Of a stretch of DNA of 64,000 nucleotides, positions 31,968-42,111 are shown one piece after another; position 1 is the stretch's first letter, and the number at the start of each line of letters is the position of its first letter. A program made the translations under genes and the position numbers. The notes under the pieces were generated by a model, which had not been told where the DNA came from, searched no databases, and saw only the letters and a program-made list of their open reading frames with translations. The stretch is from Entoloma clypeatum (lineage: Eukaryota; Basidiomycota; Agaricomycetes; Agaricales; Entolomataceae), in contig OY751487.1 in assembly GCA_963565915.1 (NCBI GenBank), positions 2,480,001 through 2,544,000 of the forward strand, read 5' to 3'.

Positions 31968-33118
31968 CTAATTTTTTGTTTCGTCCATGGTCTTGGCTTG
32001 GGCAGCGCGCGCCTTAGCCTTAGAGGCGGAGGACGAAGACTTCAGGCAATCTTTCGCAACGTGTCCAGCTTTGCCACAAAACATACAGAGGTTGTTGTCA
32101 AAATGGCATTTGCGTTCCTCCGGAGTTAGCTTTCCGTCTTTTCCGAGTCTGTCGGAGATGTCGGACTTGGGAGTGGAGGAAGGCTTCGACTGTTTGCCCT
32201 GGTTCTGTGTCTGCGGTTTGGCTTTGGAGTTTTTATCGGAGTTTGCGGAGGGGGTTTTAGCTTCGGATTTGTCAGATTTGGATGTGGATTTGTCGGAGCG
32301 GGATTTCTCGCGATGACGTTCCCAGTGGCGAGCATCAATAGTCTGTGCTAGCTCCCTAAGTGCTGGTAACGTGCTTGGCTTTGCTTGAGTCCCAAGGACA
32401 TCTTTAATCCGCTCCGCCAACCCGGAGTAGTACCGGTGATGCAGGGCAGAGCTGTTCCAGTGCGTTTTGGCAGCAAGACATGTGAACTCGATATTATACT
32501 TGAGAATATGTTGATTTTCGCGCATTTTGAGATTGTCCAGAGAGTTGGCAGCATCCGCAATGGGGTCAATGACCCCGAATTCCATGCGGAGTGTGCGGAG
32601 GAATGCGGACCAATCTTTGTACCAGTCCGGGGGGTTGTCCGGGTCTGGTTCGATGATGAAATGCTCGAAATAATCGAGAGCTGTGCCTCGGAGGAAGGAG
32701 ATGGCAAGAGTGATTTTGGCAGAGTCATCGTCATACTCGGAGTTGTCGCGGAAGAACAATGTGCATTGGAGGATGAACTGGTTCAGTTTCCGGGGATCGG
32801 AACCATTGAAGGTGTCCGGATCCTTAGCCTTTTTGTGATGCTTGTGACCTTTGCTGCGTTTGAGTTCATTGGTCATTAAGAGGAAAGCATCCGCAAGGGC
32901 TTGTGGATATTCTGAGAAGATGGGGGTGCAGATTCTATGGGGGAAGTGGGGATCGGAATATTATGTGGAGGTGTGATGGGCCAAAAACCCGGAGGTGTCG
33001 GAGTAGTCGGAGTTACGGGGGATAGTTCTGTTAAACGTTGTTCGACATTTTGTAGAACTTGCTGCCTAGAAGTGCCAGCTTCTGCGGCTTTTGCTGTCTT
33101 GGTGTTTCGGAGTGCCAT
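31968..33118 (-). pseudogene. gag of element E
   Basis: N-terminal part 32876-33118 starts MALRNTKTAKAAEAG. The main part 31968 to about 32900 has the capsid region (DPDTFNGSDPRKLNQFILQC, ITLAISFLRGTALDYFE), a basic Ser/Lys-rich stretch and one zinc knuckle CMFCGKAGHVAKDC. A single frame change near 32890 separates the parts. The capsid coats element RNA and the knuckle binds it. Confidence 0.8.
31971..31977 (-). promoter_or_regulatory. putative −1 ribosomal frameshift site A_AAA_AAT
   Basis: The last sense codons of gag are ACA AAA AAT followed directly by TAG (31968-31970). A slip back by one base on AAAAAAT leads into the frame that carries the protease (31009-31967), which is open from this point. 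This fits the canonical X XXY YYZ pattern and the observed −1 relation of the frames. I did not assess a downstream RNA structure. Confidence 0.6.
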
Positions 33119-33143
33119 GACTAGCAGGAATCCAAAAACGGTT

Positions 33144-33870
33144 TGAGTTCGAATATACTATTAAGTAGGTGAAATGTCGGAGCTTCGTCGGAGTCTGTCG
33201 GAGGTCAGACGTAGGACTGAGACCGGAGCGGAACTCCGGAAATGCAGAGGAACGACGAAGGGAAGGGACGTGGCTTCAACATATGTGTTGCGCCGCCGTT
33301 TGTTGGATAAGGTGTCCCATTTCAGAAGGTCGGAGGAGAGGTCGGAGGTGCGGAGGCTCTCGGAAAGATCTCGGTGAGAGACATGTTGACGTGAAAATGG
33401 TCGGACGACGTCGGAGTTGTGACTCGGACACAGTACTGAGCTCGTTGAAGGGTAACGATGGAGGAAGAGCAGTAGATGAGGATGTCGTCGGCGTATTGTA
33501 CCACAGCGAGGATCTCTGGCATGAACGGGGAGTAGAGGAGTGAACTTTGTTGATATTTGAACTGAGGAACTACAGGTATGGTACGAGCTTAAATACCTAA
33601 GTGAGATTACTTTACGGAGATGGTCGGAGTAGGTCCGGAGTTGTGGCGTAAGTTGCCAGCGACTGTAACGAACATCGGAGATGTCGGTCAACGGACCATG
33701 TGGAAAAGGCGATGCATAAGTAAACGGGAATATGAATATGAAATGCATAAAGGCATGGAGTTATGAATATGAAATGCACGATGGCAACGTGCGGAGATGC
33801 GGAGGTAACAGATGTCCGGAATGTCGGAGGAATATCGGAGTGGATCGGAGATTCGGAGACAGATATAACA
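33144..33870 (-). repeat. LTR of element E (copy 1)
   Basis: 727 bp, TGTTATATC...GAACTCA on the minus strand, same length as 55028-55754 and nearly identical to it. Its right edge is joined to C-family pol at 33871. A 195-codon open frame spans most of the LTR in both copies, and another frame reads QYADDILIY; see findings. Confidence 0.8.
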
Positions 33871-35977
33871 AAGTTCAGAGGTTCCTTGGATTTGCTAACT
33901 TCTATCAATGTTTTATTGAAGGGTACTCAAACATTGTGAAACCTCTCACCGCGCTCACAGGCAGTACGGCATTTACTTGGGGACCAACAGAGCAGCAAGC
34001 CTTTGAAGGTCTCATATGGGCAATTACATCAGCACCAGTCTTGGCATTACCGAAACCAGAGGGACAGTTCAGGGTTGAAACTGATGCATCGGGCTATGCC
34101 ATTGGAGCGGTACTCTCTCAGAAGCAAGACAACAAATGGCATCCCATCGTGTTCTTGTCGCGGACATGGTCCGCGGCCGAACAGAATTACGAGATATACG
34201 ACAAGGAACTCCTGGCAGTCATGGAAGCATTGAAAGATTGGAGACACTATCTGCTCAAAGCCAGGGAACATTTCGAGATCTTGACCGATCACAAGAACCT
34301 GGAGTATTTCCATCATCCTCAGGACCTAAATCAACGACAGCGACGCTGGAAAATGAAGTTACAAGACTATGACTTCGAATTACGGCATGTGCCCGGCAAG
34401 ACCAATGTGAAAGCGGACATCCTGTCGTGTTTACCCTGGTATGAAGCGGAACTCGAACCACAAGACAGTGACCAAATGCTCAAGGAGGGACTATTCTTGA
34501 AATGGTTGGAATCAGAAGATGTGGTACAAATGGAGATGTTCACAGAGGAACAATTCTTTGAAGGGGGTGAAACATCTGATTCCATCAAAATCGGAAATGT
34601 CACAACCATCGAAAACCCATGGATCACATGCATCAAGGCTTCGAACCACATGGAGACAGAAGTAGTGCAGGGCCTAAAAAAGAATCCTCATTGGTATCAG
34701 CAGGAGAATGGGATCACCTATGCAGGAGAATGAGTCTATGTCCCACCAGATCCACAATTATGACAAGAGTTGATGTTCGAATCACACAATGCACCAATGG
34801 CTGGACATCCAGGACAGTACCGAACGCATGAACTCCTCACTCGCACCTACTGGTGGCCTACCATCCTGCATGATGTGAAGAAGTATGTGAAAGGTTGCGA
34901 CACTTGTCAACCCAACAAGATCAACCGACAGAAGCGACATGCTCCACTACATCCCCATGCAGCACCAAGTCACCCATGGGAAGACATAGGGATCGACGTT
35001 GTGGGACCAATACCAGAATCTGATGGAAAAAATGGAATTCTGGTCATCACAGATAGACATTTGAAGATGCTTCACCTCATTCCGACAACCATGGAATTAT
35101 CGGCTGAAGGATTAGCCAAGATCTATTGGGATCAGATATGGAAGCTTCATGGGATCCCCAAGAAGATCATCAGCGATAGGGGACCGCAGTTCACCGCAAA
35201 GTTCATGGAAATACTCTGCCGCATGCTAGGGATCAAGAGGAATCTGTCCACTGCGTACCACCCACAAACTGATGGACAGGCCGAGCAATCGCATCAGGAA
35301 ATGGAGATGTTCTTACAGAACTTTGTCAACCATCTACAGGATGATTGGGCTGAGTGGATCACAATCACAGAGTTCCAGTACAATGACAAAGAACATCAGG
35401 TGACGAAGCACACCCCATTCTACCTCAACTACGGTTTACATCCTTGGAAGGGAGAACTTGTGTTAGAAGATACCAATCCGGCTGCCAACAACTTCTTGAA
35501 GAGACTCAAACAGGCATGAGAAGAAGCCAATGCAGCACTGAAACAAGCACAGGATCAGATGAAGAAGACAGTTGACACACAATGAAGTCTGTCTCGGGAC
35601 TACCACATTGGAGATAAGGTGTGGCTAGAAGGGACTAACATCAGGACCGATTGCCCCTCAATGAAACTTGATGCACTCCGACATGGACCATTCAAAGTCC
35701 TATAGAAGAAAGGGGCTAGCACGTACCTTCTTGACCTTCCAAAGACTTGGAAGATGATTCACCCTGTGTTCAACAAGACCCTGTTGTCAAAGGACGAGAA
35801 GAGTATCATGTGTCCATGATCCTGGATTCTCGAAAGTTCTGCGGAAAGATCCAGTACCTCATCCAATGGGAAGGATATGGCCCAGAAGAGAACACATGGG
35901 AACCTGGGACAAATGTTCAGAACACTCAAGATTTGATCCGTGATTTCCATCAGCAGAACCCGTCTCGCCCAAGATAA
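33871..35977 (+). pseudogene. pol 3' part of C2 (RT end, RNase H, integrase, chromodomain)
   Basis: Starts at [11 protein letters not shown], then RNase H ([24 protein letters not shown]), the integrase zinc finger (GCDTCQPNK; the Arg of relatives is Pro), the core with IGIDVVGP and SDRGPQF, and the chromodomain to 35977. TGA codons at 34731, 34761, 35517 and 35583 stand where relatives have CGA. A deletion near 35790 removes the linker before the chromodomain. Confidence 0.85.
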
Positions 35978-36110
35978 AAGACATTTTTCAAAATCCACAA
36001 CAGTATCGACCTCATCAGTCACATACACACCGAGTTCCCCGCTCTAGTCCACCTCTCTGCCCAATATAGCCTCCCCATTCTTCTTCTACCTCTCAACCAT
36101 CCTTGCTGCC

Positions 36111-36483
36111 ATGTCTAACACCACTGCTACCTCCACTTCCACCACCGACATCAACCCCGCCATTGCCACCCTCATGAACAAACCACTCTCCATGAGAGAC
36201 CAAATCCATGCCCTTTGAAACTTCCCTCGCCGATCTCCTTCACCGCCAGATGCATATCCGGCTTCACTCACTGTCCAACCTCCCCGTCGCCCCGAGTCCT
36301 GAGGAGAAACAAATTCTTGGAAATTACACCAGCACTCTCGTCATTGAAAATCAACATATTCAGCTGGCTATCAAGGGCCTCGAGCTCACCGTTGCCATCA
36401 ACGAGGAGTTAATATATGATTGGAGCCTCAAGGAGAGTCCGAACTGGTCCAATCCCAACAACAATGAGGGATGGGGACAATGA
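36111..36483 (+). pseudogene. third ORF of C family, copy 2, frameshifted
   Basis: ATG at 36111 and MSNTTATSTSTTDINPAIA, as in 16502-16873. One extra T near 36214 changes CTC GAA to CTT TGA and shifts the frame. The rest (ETSLADLLHRQMHIR ... EGWGQ) is open to 36483. The remainder of the protein is well conserved. Confidence 0.75.
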
Positions 36484-36517
36484 CTCTGTGAGGACACAGA
36501 GCTTGAGGAGGGGAACA

Positions 36518-36890
36518 TGTTACGGGTTGTACGGTATGCGGACGACATCATCATCACTTGTACTTATCGGCCCGACTCGCCGCCCTCTTACAAATACATT
36601 ATGTCACAACATCTATTTCCATTCCCTTCGCTGCCACTCTGACTCATTCTGCAGTAGCTTTACTCAGCTCCGCAGTATGTATGACTCATTGTACATAGCC
36701 TTCCACAGTTGCCTTACTCATGTGCACTGCCTTCCGCAGTACTGACTCATCTGCTACCATCTATAGTCAGTACCTATATAAACCCCTTGTGCTAGAGTAG
36801 ATTCCTTAGATTTAGCAATCACATTGCTCTTCACCTTTCCACTTCCTGCATACTCTGCCCAAACCTTGGAACAGTTTGTTAAGCATAACA
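36518..36890 (+). repeat. 3' LTR of C2
   Basis: 373 bp, TGTTACGG...CATAACA, preceded by a purine-rich tract. The first 50 bases encode RYADDIIIT in one frame. It resembles 58820-59192 more than the LTRs of C. Confidence 0.85.
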
Positions 36891-38387
36891 CTGAATAGGT
36901 CAACAAAAAGTGACCGTAAAGAATTGGAGGATGAAAAGGTCGTAGTTCCTGCTTTTATACCTCTGGATCTGTTGCAGGGCATGTTTCGTGGAGTGCTGAG
37001 TGCCAGGAAGGGGTGTCAGGGGGGCGAATAAGCCTGGTGAGCATGGCATGCTGGTTTGTCACCACCTGTCACCTCACGAATCTCTTCCAACAATAGAAAT
37101 GCCCCATAGAGACAATGAGGATCTGGAGAGGGAGCCCTATAACCATTCCGCAAAGCTGTTGATGTCCGAAAGCTGGCCTTGTCAAGTGCCTGGTCAAGAC
37201 TGGCTGAAGATCGTGGAAGTCAGAGCCTGAGCTCTGAGATCATGTGAGATGGGGTGGTTGGATTGAAGGAGGGATAAGATGTGTTTGTTGCAGCATATGA
37301 CAAGGCCCTTCAAGTTGTATGTGGAGGGTGAACCTGAGAAGTGAATAGATTTGGGCGCCATGCATCTTTTTGGTTAACAGCTACACATCTGTGTTGTTTC
37401 CTTCCCAAAAGTATTCAAGTGCTTCCATGGTCTCTATTCTGTGGTGCTGCCTGCTGAGACTTGAGATACCTTTGTGTTGAGGGCTCATCTGACTTTTGCC
37501 CCTTGAAGAGATTCAGGACTTTTCTCATTTTCCTTATTTTCCCAAGTTTTTTCAGTCTACCAAATTATTTTACATGTGGACATGATTTTCCAAATACATA
37601 CCGTGACTAATGGCCGATGCCTTGGAGAAGGCAGCAGCAATCATTTGCACCCAGGTACTGCTCCATAACTGCATTTGATGAAAAGCATTGTTGATAGCAA
37701 GGTCGGTCGTAATGTCATCAATTTCATGGGGGATATTTGTCAGCTTGAGAAAACAGGGAGAAAATCCAATACAATATGGGCAATTGGAGAGGGAAATGAG
37801 GGGAGGAGAAGGGTGAACACAATGGGTTACCAAACCCGCAAAAGTACAATGCCATCCTGACACCAAGTTCTCACGCAGCAGTTAATTTTGTAGAAAGTGT
37901 AAGTGCAAACCTTGCAAGTTGCATGTAGAGAATCCACCCTACCCAGCACAATACCATCTTTCATTGTGAAGAGGCCTCATCATTGTGTTGTCGACAAAGT
38001 CCCCAAATGGCTTCTCAGGGATCTCCTAAGATCACATTTTTTGAAAAATTTGTTGGCTGAATAGCATTCACTACCCCCCCCACCTTTTGTCACCCTCAAA
38101 TATTTGGCTCAATTCTCATGCTACTGATTCCAAACTTGATACATATCATCTAGTACATTACATTAATACATTCCATGTGCTCTTTGCAGGCTGGGTGCAG
38201 TTGACAGCAAGAAGAGAAAGTGGGGGGATTGTCATGCTAGCCAACCAATGCCGTGTCGGAGGTCAATGCAAATTGATACAAAGTTGATCTGATCACTTTC
38301 GCAAGGGAGTCAAAAAGTGGTACCACCATTGCTCACCATGTGTGTCAGAAAATGCCGTGGTGACACTGTGTGACCTGATGAAAGGTG
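36891..38387. other. no supported gene
   Basis: Several open frames of 60-100 codons (for example 37000-37230 on plus, 37570-37866 on minus) without domains I recognise. Possibly decayed DNA-transposon sequence, but I cannot show it. Confidence 0.4.
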
Positions 38388-38395
38388 GGGGGGTG

Positions 38396-40213
38396 CACCT
38401 AGTGTTCCCACATACCCAGCCTAATCAGGCTGGGATAACACCATGTGTGGCCCTGCCTGATTAGGCTCTTTCCTGTTAAATCCCAACACCAGCAATATTC
38501 CCGTCGCAAAATCAGATATCTTCACCCAAGTCCACTGAGACATCCTTGTGCATCCTCGGCACACGCCGAGAACCCACATCATGATTCCTACAGATTTGGC
38601 TAGTGGGGCTATTTCGGGCTAGTACTAGTGCCTACTAGCCTGAAATAGTTCAATAATCACAAGTTCAATCACTAGGGCATTGTCGAGATGATGCCAACAT
38701 GTCGCCAAGAGACCAAAGACATTGATTTTTTCCCGTTCTCAATGGTATTGAGCTTACTTTTGTAATCATTATGTACATCATCCTGTAATGTATTTTAGCA
38801 CTTTCATAATGAATGAATAACTAACCAACTCTTTGGGCTAGTTGGACTTGTTATCTAGTGACAAGCAAAATAGCTCCAAATAGATCAATAGCTTTTTGTG
38901 GAAATGCTGATGCATCAAACTCCCATCAGCAACGATCAGCAACATTCAGGGCCCATCAGAGATGTACATCAAAAATACCTATTCCTCACCTAGCATTAGT
39001 ATTACATGGTAGATAAATGTATAGACACCTGTAGAGGGTGTCCTAAGTGTATATCTACCCACTGGAAAAGACCCCAAAGGAATCCAAGCAGTGTGGAAGG
39101 TGGGAGGTACAATTTTGTCTGAAATGCACTTCAGGATGGTATGTCCATAACAAGTCTTGTTCTCCAGTTGTGTTTTCGGGACTGAATCAGGTCTCCCACC
39201 TTCCACACTGCTTGGATTCCTTTGGGGTCTTTTCCAGTGGGTAGATATACACTTAGGACACCCTATACAGGTGTCTATACATTTATCTACCATGTGATAC
39301 TAATGCTAGGTGAGGAATAGGTATTTTTGATGTACATCTCATCTTCTACACTTTCCTACCTGATCTAGCCATTGAACACCTTGCAATACCGACACTTGGA
39401 GACCTATAGAATAGCCCTATATAGGTGTCCTGACCAATTTGTGGGCTTAAGATGATGATCTGTACCCAAGGTGAGTACATACATTTTCGGTCTTTTCACC
39501 ATGTTATACCCTTGCTGGGGTGCCCATATACCTTCACCCATACCTTGATATACTCTAGAATGAACATAAAGGTAACCCTTTGGAATGGGAAGGGTAGTTC
39601 CCAAGGAGTGGTATGTGCTCCTCCTCATTCCTCACTTCCTGACCGCTTTTTTAGCCTTTTTAATGATCTCTACCTCAGGGCATTGGTTGTAAATCAGGCT
39701 TAGTATATTATACTATACTTTAGAACAAGTTTACATGATAGTACAGATGTATATACAAGGGGGAGGGTGTGGGTGTTGTTGGTAGATATATGTAGAGGGC
39801 TATAGGAGACAATATATACCTCCCTTAGTGTATATATACTCATAGGAGGATGGGGGCATGAAGTCCGAGGCATGGGAGGCATGGGGAAAGGGGAGGGGTT
39901 GGGGGAGGATGGGGGGGAACTTGTGGCAGGGGTGTGGGAGCGCACCTGGACATTGCTCGGCGTTGCAAACAACGTGGTGGATGTGGGCCAATGGGCCCTG
40001 AATGTTGCTGATTATTGCTGATGGGAGTTTGATGGGTTCTCAGCGTGTGCCGAGGATGCACAAGGATGTCTCAGTGGACTTGGGTGAAGATATCCGATTT
40101 TGCGACGGGAATATTGCTGGTGTTGGGATTTAACAGGAAAGAGCCTAATCAGGCAGGGCCACACACAGTGTCATCCCAGCCTGATTAGGCTGGGTATGTG
40201 GGAACACTAGGTG
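38396..40213. mobile_element. non-autonomous TIR element with 8-bp duplication
   Basis: 1818 bp. Ends CACCTAGTGTTCCCAC and GTGGGAACACTAGGTG, inverted repeats of about 180 bp (38396-38576 and 40033-40213), flanked by exact GGGGGGTG (38388-38395 and 40214-40221). The inverted repeat continues at 38918-38960 versus 39990-40032, so about 340 bp were inserted in the left arm. There is no transposase. An 8-bp duplication fits hAT or Zisupton/KDZ elements; I cannot choose. It carries the foldback 38967-39332. Confidence 0.8.
38967..39332. mobile_element. foldback MITE with 140-bp arms
   Basis: Left arm 38967-39106 and right arm 39193-39332 are inverted copies, about 138 of 140 bases matching by eye, around an 86-bp spacer. 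TA flanks both sides (38965-38966, 39333-39334) and the outermost bases are CATCAAAAATACC. A transcript would form a long duplex. Its matching open frames on both strands are a consequence of the symmetry, not genes. Confidence 0.85.
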
Positions 40214-40288
40214 GGGGGGTGGGTCGATGGTAGTACTTGTGCTCTCGCAGGTCACACCCGGCAAACATCCAGTCAAAATGATACAGTA

Positions 40289-40561
40289 CTGTAGCATTTC
40301 AATCAATTCATCGGGCCTGTGATGCGTGACACGGTGCGATGAAATTTTGATTTCGTCGCGGCCGAAAATTTCCATGATGTCGACTCAAGTGACTGATCTT
40401 CGTCATTTTTGGTGCCATTTTTGGCAATTTATCCATGCCATTTTTGGAAATCCCGCATGCCAAATTCATCGCTGGGCTCAGGGAAGTGTGACAAATGTGA
40501 CATTCCCGTGTTTTCAAGAGCCGTGTTATGCGTGACCGATGAATTGATTGAAATGCTACAG
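40289..40561. mobile_element. small TA-flanked MITE
   Basis: 273 bp with 26-bp inverted ends CTGTAGCATTTCAATCAATT... and TA at 40287-40288 and 40562-40563. No coding. Confidence 0.8.
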
Positions 40562-40563
40562 TA

Positions 40564-41198
40564 CTATCAGTGACCAGGTGTTTGAAACTTTTTCAGAGAT
40601 GCTTGAATATCTCCATGCAGGCTTCATGAATTGTCTCTGGTATTGCATGAAATCAATTGGAAAATGACTCAGCTATCGTCCTATAACCTAACTTTGATGA
40701 AGAATTCTCTGTACGTTGCATTAGAGGCTTTCCGGTGAGGGAGAGTCAAAAATTCAGGGTGTTTGAAATTTTGGTCACGCTCGGGTCACAATCAGCAGTT
40801 TGATTTCCCAACTGACAGCATCATGGCAATTGCTGGTGTAGGCAGTAGAAGCTGACAAGATTGAAACACCACTCCAAGATGTCACCCTTGAGTCACATCT
40901 GAAAACTTGCTCAACATACTTTCGCTGCCAATTCATGCTACAGCATGTTCTGTGACCTGAGCTTCAGGATTTAAGCTCTATGGATATAGTACAAGTCACC
41001 TTCAACACCCCATGTTAAGCAGTCCAAGGGATCTGGGTGAATCTGGGGATCTTTGGCCAATTTTGGTGTTGTTTCAACAAAAAAAATCACAAAGTCATTT
41101 ACCAACAGCGCAGTTCTCAACTTTTCTCCACTGGCTTTTGGATATGATATATACCATCATATCTTCTCACTACTGTCAAAAGCTATGTGTGCATCAGC
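40564..41198. other. no recognised feature; left flank of element G
   Basis: Continuous with 47812-48136 once element G is removed. Short open frames only. Confidence 0.45.
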
Positions 41199-41203
41199 AA
41201 ACC

Positions 41204-41591
41204 TGTTATGCGTAACAAACCGTTCCAAGGTTCGGGCAGAGTATGCAGGAAGATGGAAAGGCGAAGAGCAATGTGATTGCTAAATCTAAGGAATGTAGCT
41301 ATGGTACATGGGGTTTATATAGTACTGGCTACGAGCAGTAGCGAGTGAGTCAGTAGCTGCGGAAGGCAGTGTGGATGAGTCAGTAACTGCGGAAGGCAGT
41401 GCAAAGGGAGTCAGACGACTGTGGACTGAGTAATCCCTACTGCGGAGTGCGAGTCAGCGTGGGAGCGAAGTATACTAAAGGAGAATGGTAGAGTAAAGGT
41501 AAATGAATAAGCGGTCTGATGAGTCAAAGAAATGACGAAGGTACGATGCAAGGGAAAAGTGCGTAACATACAAACCGGTAAGTCCGTAACA
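41204..41591 (-). repeat. 3' LTR of element G
   Basis: 388 bp, TGTTATGC...CGTAACA as read on plus. It contains an extra AAACC near 41571 relative to the other LTR. Confidence 0.92.
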
Positions 41592-41625
41592 TGTTCCCCT
41601 CCTCAAGCTCTGTGTCCTCACAGAG

Positions 41626-41988
41626 TCATTGTCCCCATCCTCCGGCATCGTCGTTGTTTGTCCAGGAGCCATTCTCCTTGAGGCTCCAATCGTCTATCAG
41701 CTCTTCGTTGATGGCGACGGCGAGCTCAAGACTCCGGACGGCTAATCGGATGCGCCGGTTTTCAACAGCCAGCGTACGGGTGTAGTTCCCGAGGATTTGT
41801 TTCTCTTCGGGGGTGGGTGCGACAGGGAGGTCAGATAAGGAGTGGAGGCGGATGTGCATCTGTCGATGCAGGATGTCGGCGAGCGAGGCTTCTAGCGCAT
41901 GAATCTGGTCTCTCATGGAGAGGGCTTCACCCATGAGGGCAGTGATGGCGGGGTTGGTTTCAGTGGATGTGGTGGTGGCGGTGGACAT
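41626..41988 (-). CDS. conserved third ORF of element G, 120 aa, unknown function
   Basis: Complete frame from ATG 41988 to the stop at 41626, between pol and the 3' LTR, sense to the element. It aligns over its whole length with 16502-16873: MRDQIHALEASLADILHRQ, PVAPTPEEKQILGNYT, LAVRSLELAVAINEEL, WSLKENGSW and the end GWGQ. In the segment I compared codon by codon (about 44 codons) most differences are silent. Predicted mostly helical, acidic, no membrane segment. It could act in particle assembly, RNA binding or integration control, but nothing in the sequence decides. Expression route unknown: no own promoter is seen, so readthrough, reinitiation or splicing would be needed. Confidence 0.7.
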   Translation of the reverse strand: MSTATTTSTETNPAITALMGEALSMRDQIHALEASLADILHRQMHIRLHSLSDLPVAPTPEEKQILGNYTRTLAVENRRIRLAVRSLELAVAINEELIDDWSLKENGSWTNNDDAGGWGQ

Positions 41989-42111
41989 GGTGCGGAGGAT
42001 GTTGGAGAGATAGAGGAAGAATGGAGTAGCTATATTGAAGACGGAGCGGAGAACTCGGTGGGTTTTTGACTGATGAGGTCGATGCTGTTTGCTGATTTCA
42101 ACGGGTGTCTT

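Larger units (their letters stand above)
30741..33870 (-). mobile_element. Ty3 element 'E', 5' half
   Basis: LTR (33144-33870), gag, protease and the first half of RT on the minus strand. It breaks inside RT right after the conserved FGLSNAP motif, where an M element abuts. The open pol at 51510 starts just after the same motif, so the two loci hold complementary halves of this family. Confidence 0.8.
33871..36890 (+). mobile_element. C-family Ty3, 3' half (C2)
   Basis: Pol from the RT thumb onward, third ORF and 3' LTR. The left end is cut at the E LTR. Confidence 0.85.

Noticed and set aside
38967..39332. Genes on both strands (38979-39293 minus, 39047-39244 plus)
   Set aside because: They mirror each other because the sequence is an inverted repeat; no domain.
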